The notes under the pieces were generated by a model, which saw nothing but the letters and a program-made list of their open reading frames with translations, was not told the DNA's origin and searched no databases. This document shows positions 46,606 through 59,201 of a stretch of DNA of 64,000 nucleotides, one piece after another. The DNA is taken from NCBI GenBank assembly GCA_035233585.1, contig CP141154.1:72384501-72448500 (forward strand), given 5' to 3'. The first letter of the stretch is position 1. Each line of letters opens with the position of its first letter. Source of the DNA: Antiaris toxicaria (taxonomy: Eukaryota > Streptophyta > Magnoliopsida > Rosales > Moraceae). Made by a program: the position numbers and the translations under genes.

Positions 46606-47409
46606 GTAAGTTCGAACATTTAATTGACTGTAACATGAACAGACTATTATCTGTAAGTGTCGTATGTGGTAAGCTTTAAATATTTCTATGTCTGCAACAT
46701 GTATGGACTTTTATGTGTTATATGTTGCAAGTTCAAGCATTTAGTTGACTGCAACATAAATTGACATGTTTATATCTACATGTTATATGTTGTAAGTTCA
46801 GACATTTTATTGTCTGTTACATGAAATTACGTAATATGTTTCTGTGTTATGTATGAAACGTAAAGTATATATGTAAGGTGTTATATGCACAAAGGTGTAT
46901 TTAATAAAATATACACGATAAAAGAAAGACATGAGAAGTGTTTCAGACCATGGAGACAATGATAATGCCCCCTAGTTGGAACCATATGAAAGACAGTAAG
47001 GAAAGACAAGAATCAGCAAAATAATAAGACTGAAACTTTAAATGTTGGATGTTTATGTGTTAGGTCTAAGTCAAACATGAATTGACTTTTATGTTTAAGT
47101 GTTATATACAATAAGTTCGGGCATTTAATTGTTTGTAACATGAACTTACTTGACATGCTTATGTGTTATGTGTTCTATATGCAGCACGTAAGTTTAAATA
47201 TTTCCATGTCTGCAACATAAATGGACTGGTCATGTTTATGTGTTTCATGTGCAGTTTTAGTGCCAAGATACTATGATTTGAATGTTACGAAAGTCATGTT
47301 ATGAACCATGCGTTATGTCTAAGTCAAATGTAAATTGACTTGACATGTTTATGTTTATGTGTTATATTTTGTAAGTTCAGACATTTATCTGTTTGCAGCA
47401 TGAACTTAC
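46606..47409 (+). repeat. Array of GTAAGTT...AACTTAC hairpin repeats in LTR-B
   Basis: At least seven degenerate copies of a unit of about 38 bp start near 46606, 46669, 46727, 46792, 47110, 47188 and 47371. The clearest (47371-47409) begins GTAAGTTCAGACA and ends CATGAACTTAC. GTAAGTT can pair with AACTTAC, and CAGACA with TGTCTG in the related copies at 22383 and 62030. Units are separated by 35 to 320 bp, so it is a dispersed array and not a strict tandem repeat. Confidence 0.6.
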
Positions 47410-50012
47410 TCAGTATGCTTATGTGATATAGATGACAGAAATTTAGTAGTCAGGTGCTATATGCACACTAATATAAGAGATAAAATCTTAAGAAAACTAC
47501 AGAATAAACTACAGAATAATTTAAAGAGTTTCAGACTCAGGAGGCAGCATAAATGCTACCGGTCAGGAACCACAAGAAAATCAGTAACTAAATCAGTATT
47601 GGCGTACCGGCCTCCCACACAGGTGGAGGTTTTTCAGATTCAGTATTGTTAGGACTCCAAACTGTTGGTGATATGTCCTGGGTTTGGAAGTCTAATGCTA
47701 TGTAGACTGTAGAGGATTGGCCAGAAGGTCGCTCCCTAGAGTCCCTCTCAGTTATGTGTGCATTACGGTACGACCAATCATGGGGCCTAAAAACCAAAAT
47801 GTAATGAAAGATAAAGACTCAAGAAAAAAAAATCCAGTCCATAAACGAGCATAAAATATACTAACACTACGAATACCGATGCAATCAAAGTCACTGTTCA
47901 CGGTCAACAGTACTGTTCACATGCGATAGTAATGTTCATGGTCAAAGTTACTATTCATAATAAATAGTAATACAAAAGCAATGCATGTTATTTATTATGT
48001 TAATGATCCATGTTATGCTTGATGTTAAGGATATTTGAGCGTATGTAAGTGTATTTACGATGCTTAAGTATATTTACAAAGTTTTACGTATTTAAGTATG
48101 ATAAGTATATTCATGATATTAAATGTGAAAGTATTTTTACAATAACAAGTGTGTCAAGTATGTTATATTTATGATGTTAAGCTTATGTTCAATATGATAT
48201 GTTTAAATCATGATATGTTTACAATGATAAGCATGAAATTCTGTTCAGTTATTGTAGGGCTCCGAAACCGATGGTGGTACGTCTCGGATTTGGAAGTCTA
48301 ATATTATGTCAATTGTAGAGGATAGCACGAAAGTATATTCAAGATATTAAGTACGTTTAAAAGCATGTCAAGAATGCAAGTATGTTCAAGATATTAAGTA
48401 TGTTTAAAGCATGTCAAGAATGCAAGTACATTCAGGATATTAAGTATGTTTAAAGCATGTTAAGTATGAAAGTATACTCACGGTGTGCAATATGTCAAGT
48501 ATGGTTATGATGAAAAGTATGTATAAGTATGTTTTAAATATTATATACGTTAAGTATAAAATCTAAAGTAATGTATGATAAATGTTGTGTTAATGTTCTG
48601 ACGCCATAGTTGGTATCATATATGTTTTGTCAAATATGGTATGAAGGATGTTAAATACGTTTAAGTATTAATGTTAAGCAAATATAACGTTATAAAGTTA
48701 CTATTTATAGTAAATAGTACTATTCATGGTAATAAGCAAGTATAACATGACTAACGTTCGTGTTGAAAATATGATATGTTATAACTATTACGCATAAGTT
48801 AATAAAAGTATGCTCTATATGATGATAAATATGCATGTTATATTTAAATATGAATGTCTAAGTAATAAACGATACATGTATGCAATGTTTGTATGTATGA
48901 AAGTATGTTTATGACGTTACAGATATTTATGTATATGTAAGTATAATTTACGATGCTTAAGTACATTTACGATGTTTTATGTATTTCAGCATGACAAGTA
49001 TATTTATTATGTTAAATGTGAAAGTATTTTCATGATAATAAGTATGATATATATGTTATGTTTACGATGTGTAGCATACGTTAAGTATGCCATGTTTACG
49101 ATGTTCAAGTATACACAAGTATGACTACGATGTTTCAAGTATGTTAAGTATAGAAGCAAGTTCATGATGCCAAGTATCTTAAGTATGTTCAAGATGTTAC
49201 AGTAAGTTCACGAGGTTCAAGTATGAAAGCATGTTCATGAGATTAAAGCATGATAAGTACAAAAGTATGTTTATAATGTTAAGTACGTACAAAGTACATT
49301 AAGTATGTTTACGATGCTAAGTATGAAAGTAGGATTATGATGTAAAGTGTGTTCAGATATGTACAAGTATGTTTATAAGGTTATGTGTGATAAGTATGAA
49401 TGTTAAGCAATATACGATATACGTTATGTAATGTTTTGAGGCTATAGTAAGTATCAAAATTACCTTGTACTATATAGTATGAATTGTAATATGTCATGAA
49501 TGTATGTTTGAACTTACTGAGCCTGTCGTTTACAAGTTGTTTATATTACAGGTAAGCATCCTGCATGACAATAAGACAAGTGATGGATAACGAACGAGAT
49601 CTGCATGTGCCAAGGGACTGGGCGAGGGTTATAGTATTACTATGAGTCTTCCGCTGAGCTGTTTAAAAGAGTAATGAAAAGAATGTTGAAATGATGTTTT
49701 ATGATGTATATCAAGTTATGATGATGTAAAAGATTTACTTTAGTAAATGTTTTACGATGATATAGTTTTCAAGTTTAAGTTAAAGAAAAAAAAAAATACT
49801 CCCTATTTTCACGTTCAAATGGGAAGTTAAAGTAAGCATGTTAAAGGAAGTATGTTAAAAATAAGATACCAACAATCATACGTGGTATCAGAATAAGTTA
49901 AAAGCAAGTTGCCGATGACCCAAATGGTTACAGTCTATCACAGTTGGCAATAGTAGCTGACTGTAATAGTACTGTTTAACCCTACATAGAGTGGGACGTC
50001 ACATTGTTCATG

Positions 50013-50023
50013 TTGCAGGTAAG
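50013..50023 (+). promoter_or_regulatory. Splice-like module TTGCAG/GTAAG of LTR-A
   Basis: TTGCAGGTAAG joins an acceptor-like and a donor-like signal with no bases between. It is conserved at 9751-9761(-), 24438-24448(-), 28231-28241, 62710-62720, and as TTACAG or CTGTAG variants at 49546, 52527(-), 948 and 19164. Confidence 0.45.
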
Positions 50024-50442
50024 AAACTTGTTCAGTAGACCCCTGGATGGTGGTAGGATACGCGTGTGTCAATGGGATAGGGAATCCACTGTGGATCATG
50101 GTTCTACTGCTAGTCTTCCGCAAAGTGGCAAAAGATAGTGAATTGAAGAGAATGTATTTTTGGGAACAAAGTTTACAAATAGTATCTTTGTAAATTATGT
50201 TGTATTGTACAAAAGACAACTATGTTGTATTTTACATGGCTTTCATATAATGCTATATGCAAGAAAAGTATTTTGAAAAGAAAAAAAATATGAGTGAAAA
50301 TTTTGAACCCTGAAAATGAGAGGTTTTAAAATAAGAAAGTATTTTAAAATGATGACCCGACGAGGTGCACGGGCTATCTCGATCGACGACGGAATCGAAT
50401 TCGGGACGGTTACCCTTGGTCGAGGTCGGGGGCATCACAGGT

Positions 50443-50453
50443 TGGTATTAGAG
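50443..50453 (+). other. Primer binding site of element 2 (initiator tRNA-Met type)
   Basis: TGGTATTAGAG lies 3 bases after the LTR end. It is one substitution from TGGTATCAGAG, the usual plant PBS complementary to the 3' end of initiator tRNA-Met. Confidence 0.8.
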
Positions 50454-50573
50454 TAGTTGACCATATCCTTATTGGCACAGAACACAGCCTGCTCACCAAT
50501 CAAAGTAAGTTAGCTTTTTTTTAGTTAATTAGCTTTTTGTTTATACGAGGTTATATATTTTGTAAGGTATACG

Positions 50574-51636
50574 ATGACTAGACCACCATATATGCGACCC
50601 CATCCATATAGGCTGAGAGGACTGATCTGGGTATGGACTAGGCCCGTGATCAGGCTATCCATGATCCATCGAACAGTGCCTCGACCGTCGATACCTAAGC
50701 CACCAGTGTCGCAGGTTAGAGCTCTAGCATCAATCCAAGTACCACCTCCTCGACCAATAGTCAATCCACCAGTCATTATAGATATTCCAGTTATTAGTAG
50801 ACGAGCCCATGTAGGATCCAGAGTATCGGCACGAGCTGTACATACCTTCAGAGGTAGTCATCCACCCACATTTGAGGGAGGTAAAAAGGGGATCTCTACC
50901 TAAGATTGGCTGCATGATGTGGAGATGATCATGAGCCAGTGTGACATTGATGAGGACTGCTGGGTTCTGTTAGTAGTTGGCACTTTTCGTGAGGATGCAC
51001 AGGTGTACTGGGAGTATTGCAATTAGGAGATGCTGTTAGGACTCGATTGGGCTAAGTTCAGACATATTATGATACTGCAGTTTCCACCAAAAAGTCCAGC
51101 ATCACCGGTTCCAGACCCTCCAGAGAGTAAGGTAGTGACTCCGTCACCGGCTATGCCCAGGTATACAGATGTGAGAGAGTTGGTACTCCGTCACCGTCAC
51201 TGTTTTCGCATATGCAGTACGGTTTGAGCGGAATGTCGTGAGGAGATGTCCTATGTCTAACTTTACTGATGAGGATTTCTACGATATTTTTTGGAAGAGG
51301 CTTACAATAGACTTATGATAAAGGGTAACCCCTCTATATCCTACTACACTACGTGAGTTTATAGTTACAGTAGCTAAGGTAGAGGAAGAGTTGATGATGG
51401 AGAGCGTGGTGCGCAAGAGATGCGAGCTGCTATTGCAAGATGCCATGCTAGATCATCTTTATGGTAAGCGACCTATGGCAAATGACCATGAGGCCGGGCC
51501 ATCGAAACGATGATAGGGTACGAGTCCTGCTAGAGGATCGACACCATCCGAGGCCAAAAATGGTATGGATGAGGATAATGAGGATTCAGAGGAATTTCTG
51601 CTGCTAGTTCTGGATCAATCTCAACCAAGGGACTAG
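50574..51636 (+). pseudogene. gag1, extra Gag-like ORF of element 2
   Basis: It starts with ATG at 50574 (MTRPPYMRPHPYRLRGL), about 120 bp after the PBS. The first 110 codons are open, ending at TAA where element 1 has CGA. The frame continues DWLHDVEMIM, CDIDEDCWVLLVVGTF, LDWAKFRHIMILQFPPKSP. Relative to element 1, a deletion near 51195 removes part of the sequence and shifts the frame; homology then runs to TAG at 51634-51636. The Pro/Arg-rich N-terminus is followed by a Gag-core-like layout. Before decay it would have been about 350 residues. No protease or zinc knuckle is linked to it. Confidence 0.7.
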
Positions 51637-51904
51637 ATGTAAAAACATATAAGATGTATAAATGTATATATCTGTATTTGTGTATGTATGACTGTATCGA
51701 AAGGCCGTTTTGAAAAAAAGAGCCTTCGAGTTGATGTGTATATGAAAATTTTGAAATGAAATGACATAGAATTTTGATATGTTCAAAATGATGAGATATC
51801 TGAAAGCATATGACAATCGAAACTATTTTTACTTGTATTGTAAATATATGTTTATTGAAAATCTAACAATGGATTTTTATGTGATTATACGAAATAGAAA
51901 AAAG
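51637..51904 (+). promoter_or_regulatory. AT-rich spacer between gag1 and gag2, element 2
   Basis: This is the counterpart of 36074-36350 with the same TATA-like repeats (ATGTATAAATGTATATATC). It is conserved in length (268 against 277 bp) and position. Confidence 0.35.
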
Positions 51905-52171
51905 ATGGTGAATCCATGAAACCTGAGAAACAAGAAAGGGCATCCAGTCCTTTCTGAAAGAGTAGATGAGTTACAAGCTATGCTAGAAGCTCAGATGAAA
52001 GCAAATGCTGAGCTGAGACAAAGAATAGAGTAGATGGAACTGAGGCAAGGCCAAGATGAAGGTCAAACCTCTCAGATGGCTGCAGCGGAACCGGAAGTGC
52101 CGCCAGTCATGCTAGAGATAGTAGTAGAACCCCAACCATAACCCCGAGTTAACCAGGAACCACTATACGAA
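51905..52171 (+). pseudogene. gag2 of element 2, N-terminal part
   Basis: ATG at 51905 begins MVNP, then a stop (TGA where element 1 has CGA). The frame shows a coiled-coil-like segment: LSERVDELQAMLEAQMKANA then ELRQRIE, a stop, and MELRQGQDEGQTSQM. It breaks at 52171 where the minus-strand LTR-B' inserted. The Gag core resumes at 59202. Confidence 0.75.
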
Positions 52172-53078
52172 TGTGACGCCCCGCACCACATACGTTACCA
52201 TACCAACCAGTCGAGCTCTGACGCCGACCGCGATGGCTGGCAACCTCGTGGGTCGTCATCCCCTTACTTAACATACTTAACTTTCCATTCTTAACGTTCT
52301 CATTTTAAAGTGGAAGTAATTTCTATAGCAATTTTTTTTTTTTTACTTACATACTATGCCTATAACCCTATCATACTCTTATAACATGTAATTCATAAAT
52401 TCCTTTCTTTCATCTTCCTTTTGAACACTCAGCGAAAGACTCATGGTAGTACCATACCCTCGCCCAGTCCCTTGGCATGTGCAGATCCTTCCGTTGTCCA
52501 TCATATTACTTTAAACTAACAGATTGCTTACCTGTAACATATAAACAACTAATGAGCTAGATGCTCAGTAAGTTCAAACATACATTCATTAACTTATAAA
52601 TACTTGTAATATATGTTATTACTAGAATATATGACATCACGTATATATACATCATATTCATCGTTTATACATATCCTCAAAACATAAAATAGAATATGAG
52701 CTTCATCATGCTTGTTTATCTCTTCGTTCATCGTTCTTATCATTCTATCGATTAACTCTTATCATTCTAATCTAATCTCTTCATTTCTTTGCTTTTCATT
52801 CCTATCATTTCTTAACTTTCTGTTTTAAACCTTTATAATTTTTCTATCGCTTTATCATCATCTCTTAACATTTCATATCTTAAAAGCTAGTAACATATAC
52901 ACTAGCATAACATCACGTGAAAACGTGTCATTCCATACATATAACATCAAATGCATCACATCATATATATTAATTCTATTATGTTCCTTTAGCTTCGTTT
53001 TATTATTTATTTACTTTTCATCGATTTCATTACGTCATTCTTTCGTATCGTTCGTCTTTTTTTTTCTTATCATTCTTT

Positions 53079-53230
53079 ACTTTTCTTTTCTTTTCGTAGC
53101 ATTTCTTTTCTTTTCTTTTCTTTTCACTCTCTTTTCCTTTCTTTTCTTTTCACGCTCTTTTCTTTTCTTTTCTTTTCTTTTCTCGCTCTTTTCCTTTCTT
53201 TTTCACTTTCTTTTCTTTTCTTATCTTTCA
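53079..53230. repeat. TTTTC/CTTTT microsatellite-like tract
   Basis: About 150 bp is made of TTTTC pentamers with scattered interruptions (CACTC, CGCTC). It gives long spurious Phe/Leu/Ser frames. Confidence 0.85.
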
Positions 53231-54025
53231 CTGGTGGGCCCCGTCGTTGAACGTACCTAGTTGCGCGCTGACAGTGGGAGGAGGGGGAGCTACCCACCAA
53301 CCTACCTCACAGTCACATAAAACCTCACCTGCGGGGTTGGTCCATCCTATAATCTACCACACTTCGGGGTAGCACCACATCTGCGCGGAGGATATAGACT
53401 GGAAGTCTCAACCATATAGGGAGACCGGTACACCAACATTAAGTTTTCAGTTTTCTTATCTTGCATTCTTTTAGCTTTTCTTATATTGATTTTTCGTTGT
53501 ACATTTTTTTCATGACATTCATTATCTTTCCTTTCTCATTTTTCATAGAACATTTTATGAAACATTTGTTCTTTTGTTGTTCTATCTTTCTTTCGTAATT
53601 CTTTCTCATTGTCATTTCATTCTTTCATTCTCATTTTGTAATATATATATATATCGTTGTTTCATTTTGTTGTTTTTCTTTTCTTAATTCTTTACTTTAT
53701 TTGTGTGAATTATGTCAGTCACACTTTAGCATATGTAGCACATATTACTTATATATCATCACATCATAACGAACAAAACACGTTTAGTTAAGTGCAGACA
53801 ATTATTCTCTGTTTATCTTATCATCATATTCCTATCGATCATAGCCTATCATTCTATTCTATCAATCACATCTTATCGTTATGTTCTAATCCTTTCATCA
53901 TACCTTTCATCATAACCTATCATTGCTTTTCTTTCTTGTCTAACTCTTTGCTTTCATATCATTTTTCATAAAACATCTATCCTTTTGTTCTCATAAACAT
54001 ACCATTTCTTAATTCCTTTCATCAC

Positions 54026-55020
54026 CGATCTGTAGGAAAATAAACCGGAAAAAACGTATCAAAGTGGCGCAGCGGAACAATAAAAATTTTTAGATCGTTA
54101 AATATCTCATGATGCCATATACAATAAATCAACAACAATTAAAACTCATACCTCAAGGATGCCAATGAACAGGAGGAGAGTGACCGGAGGCTTCAACCAA
54201 CTAGCCTTCTCTACTATTCTCCAATTCCCGAATGGCTGAGTGTGTGGGCACTCTGAACCTCGATCGGTATGCTAGCACTGCTAGTCTTCTTCCGACCACC
54301 CAGATCTCTAAAGAACTTTATTGTCACGATGAGCTGTGCAACAATAAGCCTGCTCACCTGAGAGTCTGTGGTCTGAGAGAACTGGAGTGGCAGGACCTCT
54401 ATTTATAGACCTGCGTGAGGTGAATCTCTGAATTTGAATTGGATTAGGAAAAGATATTTTCCCTTATCCAAACCCATAAAATCCGAATTTTTCCAAGGGA
54501 TAATCTCCACTAAAAATTCGGTTTTCTTAGGATGGATCCAATCCAAATCTCAACAAGATTTTAACTAGAATCTTATCTCCTTTTTTCAACCAAAAAATCC
54601 GAAATTCACAAGGAGAAAATCCTCCAAAAAATTTCGGCCATTATGGATAAGGGAGAATCAAAATTCCACTAGGATTTTCAAGCTAAATCTCATCTCAACC
54701 TTATCCAAAAAATAACCGAATTCTCCTTGGATTTAGGCTCCAAAATTTCGGCCACTTTTAGGGAAGAAGAGAATCCAAATTCAACTAGGATTCAAGCTTG
54801 AATTTACCCTTGAATCTAATCCACAAAATCCGAAATTTTCATGAGCATTATCCTCAAAAATTTCGTCCCTTATTTGTTGGGATTTGGATTCAAAATTCAA
54901 GTAGGATTCTAACAAGATTATCCTCTCCAAATCCAACTCAAATTCGAATTTCAAACCTTGTGGATTTTCCACAACAAATTCGAATCCTACTTGGACTGTG
55001 ATTCAAAATTTGAATTTCAA

Positions 55021-55056
<36 letters not shown>

Positions 55057-55078
55057 TCAAATTTCAAATTTCAAATTT

Positions 55079-55143
<65 letters not shown>

Positions 55144-56506
55144 AAAATTCAAAATTCAAATTTCAAAATTCAAATTTCAAATTTCAAAATTCAAATTTCA
55201 AATTCCACAAAACGGTTGTATTTCATGTTCTTGTTCTCATGGATAATTTTCTACAACTCCAATCCAATCTCAAATAAAATCATGGCAACTTTATTTGGAG
55301 TTCGAATAACTGTGTACTCTATTATCCAAAACAAAATCTGAATCCAACCGGAGAGAATCTTGTCTACCATCCTAATCTTGTGTCATCACCATCCATGCAT
55401 AATAAACTAGCCAATAGCATACACTAATCAATTTGCCAAACGTTAAGGAATTATGTGGAGCTAGTAGAGGGACTGATTGGACATATATAATCGGGCTCCC
55501 GTGATTCCATATGATCATCATTCTGTACCGAACAACTCAATCATATGATCACTAATTTCAGAGTCACACCACTATAAACCTGAAACTGAACTCCCAATTA
55601 TATACCGTATTACGTAAGCCTGTGACGAGCTACCATCCAATGACCTTGTCACATATGCAAAACCCTCATATGATATCCATGATCAGCCTTAGGTCAAAGT
55701 CCGTTTAATCCTACTGATCAGGCTATCTTAAAGTTCCATTATACTACCGAATCTAGAAAATGATTATTCACCATATGTGAATAAGAAGTCATCCGCCCAG
55801 CAGACGACCCAAGGCCTTGTCCATTTTCACATTCAGTATAATGCCTTTAAGAGGATACCTTTAACTCCTCAGAGCTATGATTCCGATATCTACAAACAAA
55901 CCCTTCATCGTATACAAGTCATGCACCCAACGAACCGGTCTATAAGCTTACTACCTCTGAGACGCTTTAGCCATTGGAACATCAAAGTACACAAGTCATA
56001 TACATGAAGTAGTTCATTTACTCAGGATTAAGGTTATTGCATAATGAACGTCAAAAGCAGATTGATCCACTCATAGCGGACTACGTAGATCAATCACGCT
56101 TTAGTCCCGGTCTAATATGTCACCACCAAGCAACATATCCATGTCTCTACTTGGGAATCCAGCTCCAGACAGTCAAGACAGACCGTCCCCTCTAAGGTTT
56201 TAGACAACATAATAGTCTTAACATGAGTTAGATGCTCGGTCTAACCCCATAGACTACAGACCATAGTTTAGACTGCTAACTTTAGAATATTGTCTTCTCG
56301 CATACAAAAGTCCATTGCATGCAACGTTCTAACAGTTTTAACACAAGCAGTCAGTGAGCCATATTTGCTTACATTTACTTTAACATGTAAATAAAACGAG
56401 GACAGATAGCAATGTAATGAATAACCTCTAAGTATAATTTTATTATCCAGTTCAAAATGAATACATCAAAATGTCTCTAATACTTAGGCCATTTCCTAAC
56501 ACGATC
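54026..56506 (-). mobile_element. Solo LTR-C (copia, minus) with CGATC target duplication
   Basis: The LTR runs 54031-56501 (2471 bp), TGTAGGAAAA...TTTCCTAACA on the plus strand. CGATC is present at 54026-54030 and 56502-56506. It contains the inverted TTTGAAATT block at 54995-55205 and the TATA-like box at 54400-54409. It is nested inside LTR-B'. Confidence 0.95.
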
Positions 56507-57999
56507 ATCGTTGCTCTATCAATCATAATTTAACTTTCATAAGACTTTTCACAAAACATCTATTCTTTCCCTTCATATCTCATCTCTTTCTTATGCATTC
56601 TATAGTAACATTCTCGTTCTTACTCCTTCCATTCTTCTATCCCTCTTTATCACATCGTTACTCTCATAAAGCTTTTATAATACCTTTCCTTCATAATTCA
56701 ATATATACATATATATATTTTTATAAATTATTTATTAAAACATATCTTTTAACATCATCATAGCATTACTATAGCATTACTATAGCATCATCATAAATCA
56801 CATCATGACATTTGCATACAAAACATATGAAAACGATAAGCTTGTTCATAGTTGCAGACGGGTAAATGTCTGAACTTACTCATAGCGTGCTTATCCTCTT
56901 CTTATAATCCATTGACGTTCTTTGTCGCGTCTAGATCGGGTTCCTACAGACAAACTTTGTCCGTTAATCACATTTTCATTTATAGGCTTTATTTTATTAA
57001 AAGGCTTGATTCTGATCTTATAACCCTCAATTATAGCCTTAGGACAGCTTTTTAAACCTTAATGGCCATTTTTGAATTTTTCTCCAACTTTTTGAAAAAT
57101 TACGATTTTACTCCTAACTTTTGACAAAATTACAATTTTACCCTTGACATGATTTTTCATAACTTAAACCTCAATTTTGTCTTTTACAAACTTCATTCAC
57201 CTATTCCGGGGTCATTGGGGCTCTTTTCCCATAATTTGAGAATCTTTGGGCAAAATGACCATTTTGCCCCTAATGGATCGTTTAACCGTAACATTTTCAT
57301 TTTCATACTTAGGCTAGATTTTCTAAACCCAAAATCATTTAATTAACTTTCTAAATCTTATCGGACCTTTTCCGAATCAATTCTTATCATTTTACCAATT
57401 TTCACATTCCCGGCCCTCGGGAACTACTATTCCGACCTAAGAATCGGTTTCATGTTTTCCTTGCGTTCTAGGGTTTCGAAGGGTCGGTTTACTAATTATA
57501 ACTTGCCCATTCCTTTTTCCATGCCCTAATTCCTCGAAGGGGCTCGGGTTACCTTCCTGATCCTATTTTTACCCCTCGTTTCCCATATTACTCCTGGTTC
57601 CGTTTTTTGAAATTTCGGCAGAATTTCCCCTTAATTTTTGAGGTTCCAGTGTTTAGGAAACGCCTGAAAACCATCTATCCTAATCAAATTCTATCACGTA
57701 CTATACCAGAAGCCTAGATTTTATGTAAAACTCATACTGTTTACGTAAAATCATTACATTATCACATATTTTTCTTTTCCTCCATTACAGCCATTTTCTT
57801 CTTTTTACATACATTCTTTTCCATAATTTTCATACCAATAATTATAAAATCATATAACAGTCCCAAACAATTAAATTGCGGAACGTAAAGTGGTCGGGAT
57901 TTATACCAAATTGCAGTCAGATCTCGACGGCATAAACCCTAATTCCTCGTTCTTCATATTTGAGGTCCCGTCTTGCAATTCCGACTCCGCGGATGCGTC

Positions 58000-58640
58000 C
58001 GGAACGTCGAAAATAGGCCAACGAGCCAAACTTCAAAATTTGGTCAACGGTCACCGTTGACCGGCGTTGACCGCTGTTGACCGGTGTTGACTCGTCGTTG
58101 ACCGGTGGTTGACGGCGGCGACGGTGGCAAATGAGTAGCCCATCTTGAAGATCTCGACGAGAGGAATCCATTGGTGGTCTCAATTTCACCATTCAACACC
58201 TCTATCGTCGGAAAACCTCCTCGAAACTCGCGGCCACGGCGGCGACGATGGAACTCCGCCGTGCCGGACTTTTTCCCCGAAATTGGTTGAGGGCTTTTGC
58301 TCCCCTCTTCACGGTGAACATTTCTGTACCGGTGGTGCAGCTCTGGAAACGGCGAGTTCCACGGCGGCTTCACGGCGGCGACGTCGCGGCTTCTGGCGGT
58401 GCAATTCCGCTGGTGTTGAGGCGTTCCACCACATGGGTTTTGTTCTACTCTTCACCACAAGTCTTTTGGGACCAGTTTCGTGGAAAACGGTGGTCGGACG
58501 GCGGATAAATCTCACCGGGAAGATTTCGGCTCCGGCTACCTTCAGGCGGCGCGTGCGGCTTGCTCCGACGGCTGTTCCGTCGCGTCGACCCACCATCGGA
58601 CTCAGCTCAGCGAGAGCTTTCCGATGATACCGGCGGTGTC
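58000..58640 (-). other. GC-rich block with open frames, LTR-B' copy; coding status unknown
   Basis: The minus-strand frame 58309-58596 starts with ATG about 160 bp downstream of the TATA box and contains GPKRLVVKSRTKP, matched in both LTR-B copies. Frames 58044-58373 and 57917-58192 match the other two small frames of LTR-B. Overlapping plus-strand frames here are shadows. Confidence 0.4.
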
Positions 58641-59201
58641 GAAAATGGACACTGTTTCCGATGGTCGGTTACTATACATATTCGGGTAGAGAGAGAAAAA
58701 GAAATGAGGAGAGAGAGTGTTCGTGGACGAATGAGGAAATTCCACTTTCTTTCGCTCTTTATATACTTTTTCACCCAAAATTTCAACATGGGCTATCCTG
58801 ATTTATTTGGGCGTCCTGAATCCAAATATATCAGTTTTATTTTGATCTGAGGTCATCTTGACCCGTTTCCGATACTGCGAATTTTCAGTCAAAAATTACC
58901 CTTGTGCTCAATTATCAAATTTGAGCGTGCTGATAGGCTATCCTAACTAATTTGGGAGTGCTGAACTCAAATTTATCAGTTTTATGTCAAGATAATATCA
59001 TCTTGACCTATTTCTTGATACTGTAAGTGGCACACACGTGCACACACATAATATCACTATTACTCATTTTTCATCCTTTATCATTGTTAGAACATTTTAT
59101 TTTAGTTCTAAACAATATTAAATCACTAAATTTCACATTTTAACGCTTAAATTCATTGTGTAATTATTTTCTGAGAAATATGAATTTTCCCGGTTGTTAC
59201 A

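Larger units (their letters stand above)
44148..50008 (+). mobile_element. Solo LTR-B of 5851 bp with perfect TTGTT target duplication
   Basis: The LTR runs 44153-50003, from TGCGACAACCAG (a mutated TGTGATAACC start) to GGGACGTCACA. TTGTT is repeated at 44148-44152 and 50004-50008. Joining the flanks restores the LTR-A module CTGAGCCTGTTAGCTCATC...GTTCATGTTGCAGGTAAG. It is colinear with 19828-28689. No PBS, gag or pol is present within 5.85 kb. TATA box at 44764, GC-rich block 44880-45650, hairpin 45772-45803, GTAAGTT array 46606-47409. Confidence 0.95.
41017..50439 (+). mobile_element. LTR-A shared by elements 1 and 2, split by a solo LTR-B
   Basis: Pieces 41017-44152 and 50009-50439 give 3567 bp. 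It starts TGTGATAACTAGG after the pol of element 1, and ends GGGGGCATCACA followed after 3 bases by a PBS. So it is at once the 3' LTR of element 1 and the 5' LTR of element 2. TATA-like box 41705-41714, hairpin 42383-42414, palindromes 43137-43226, CCTCC/GGAGG hairpin 43698-43719, splice-like module 50013-50023. Confidence 0.9.

Noticed and set aside
52925..53260. 111-codon Phe/Leu/Ser-rich frame resembling a membrane protein
   Set aside because: It spans the TTTTC microsatellite and lies antisense inside LTR-B'. The hydrophobic look comes from the repeat.
54798..55001. Frames on both strands near 54780-55000
   Set aside because: They lie inside the solo copia LTR-C and are not kept in its other copies.
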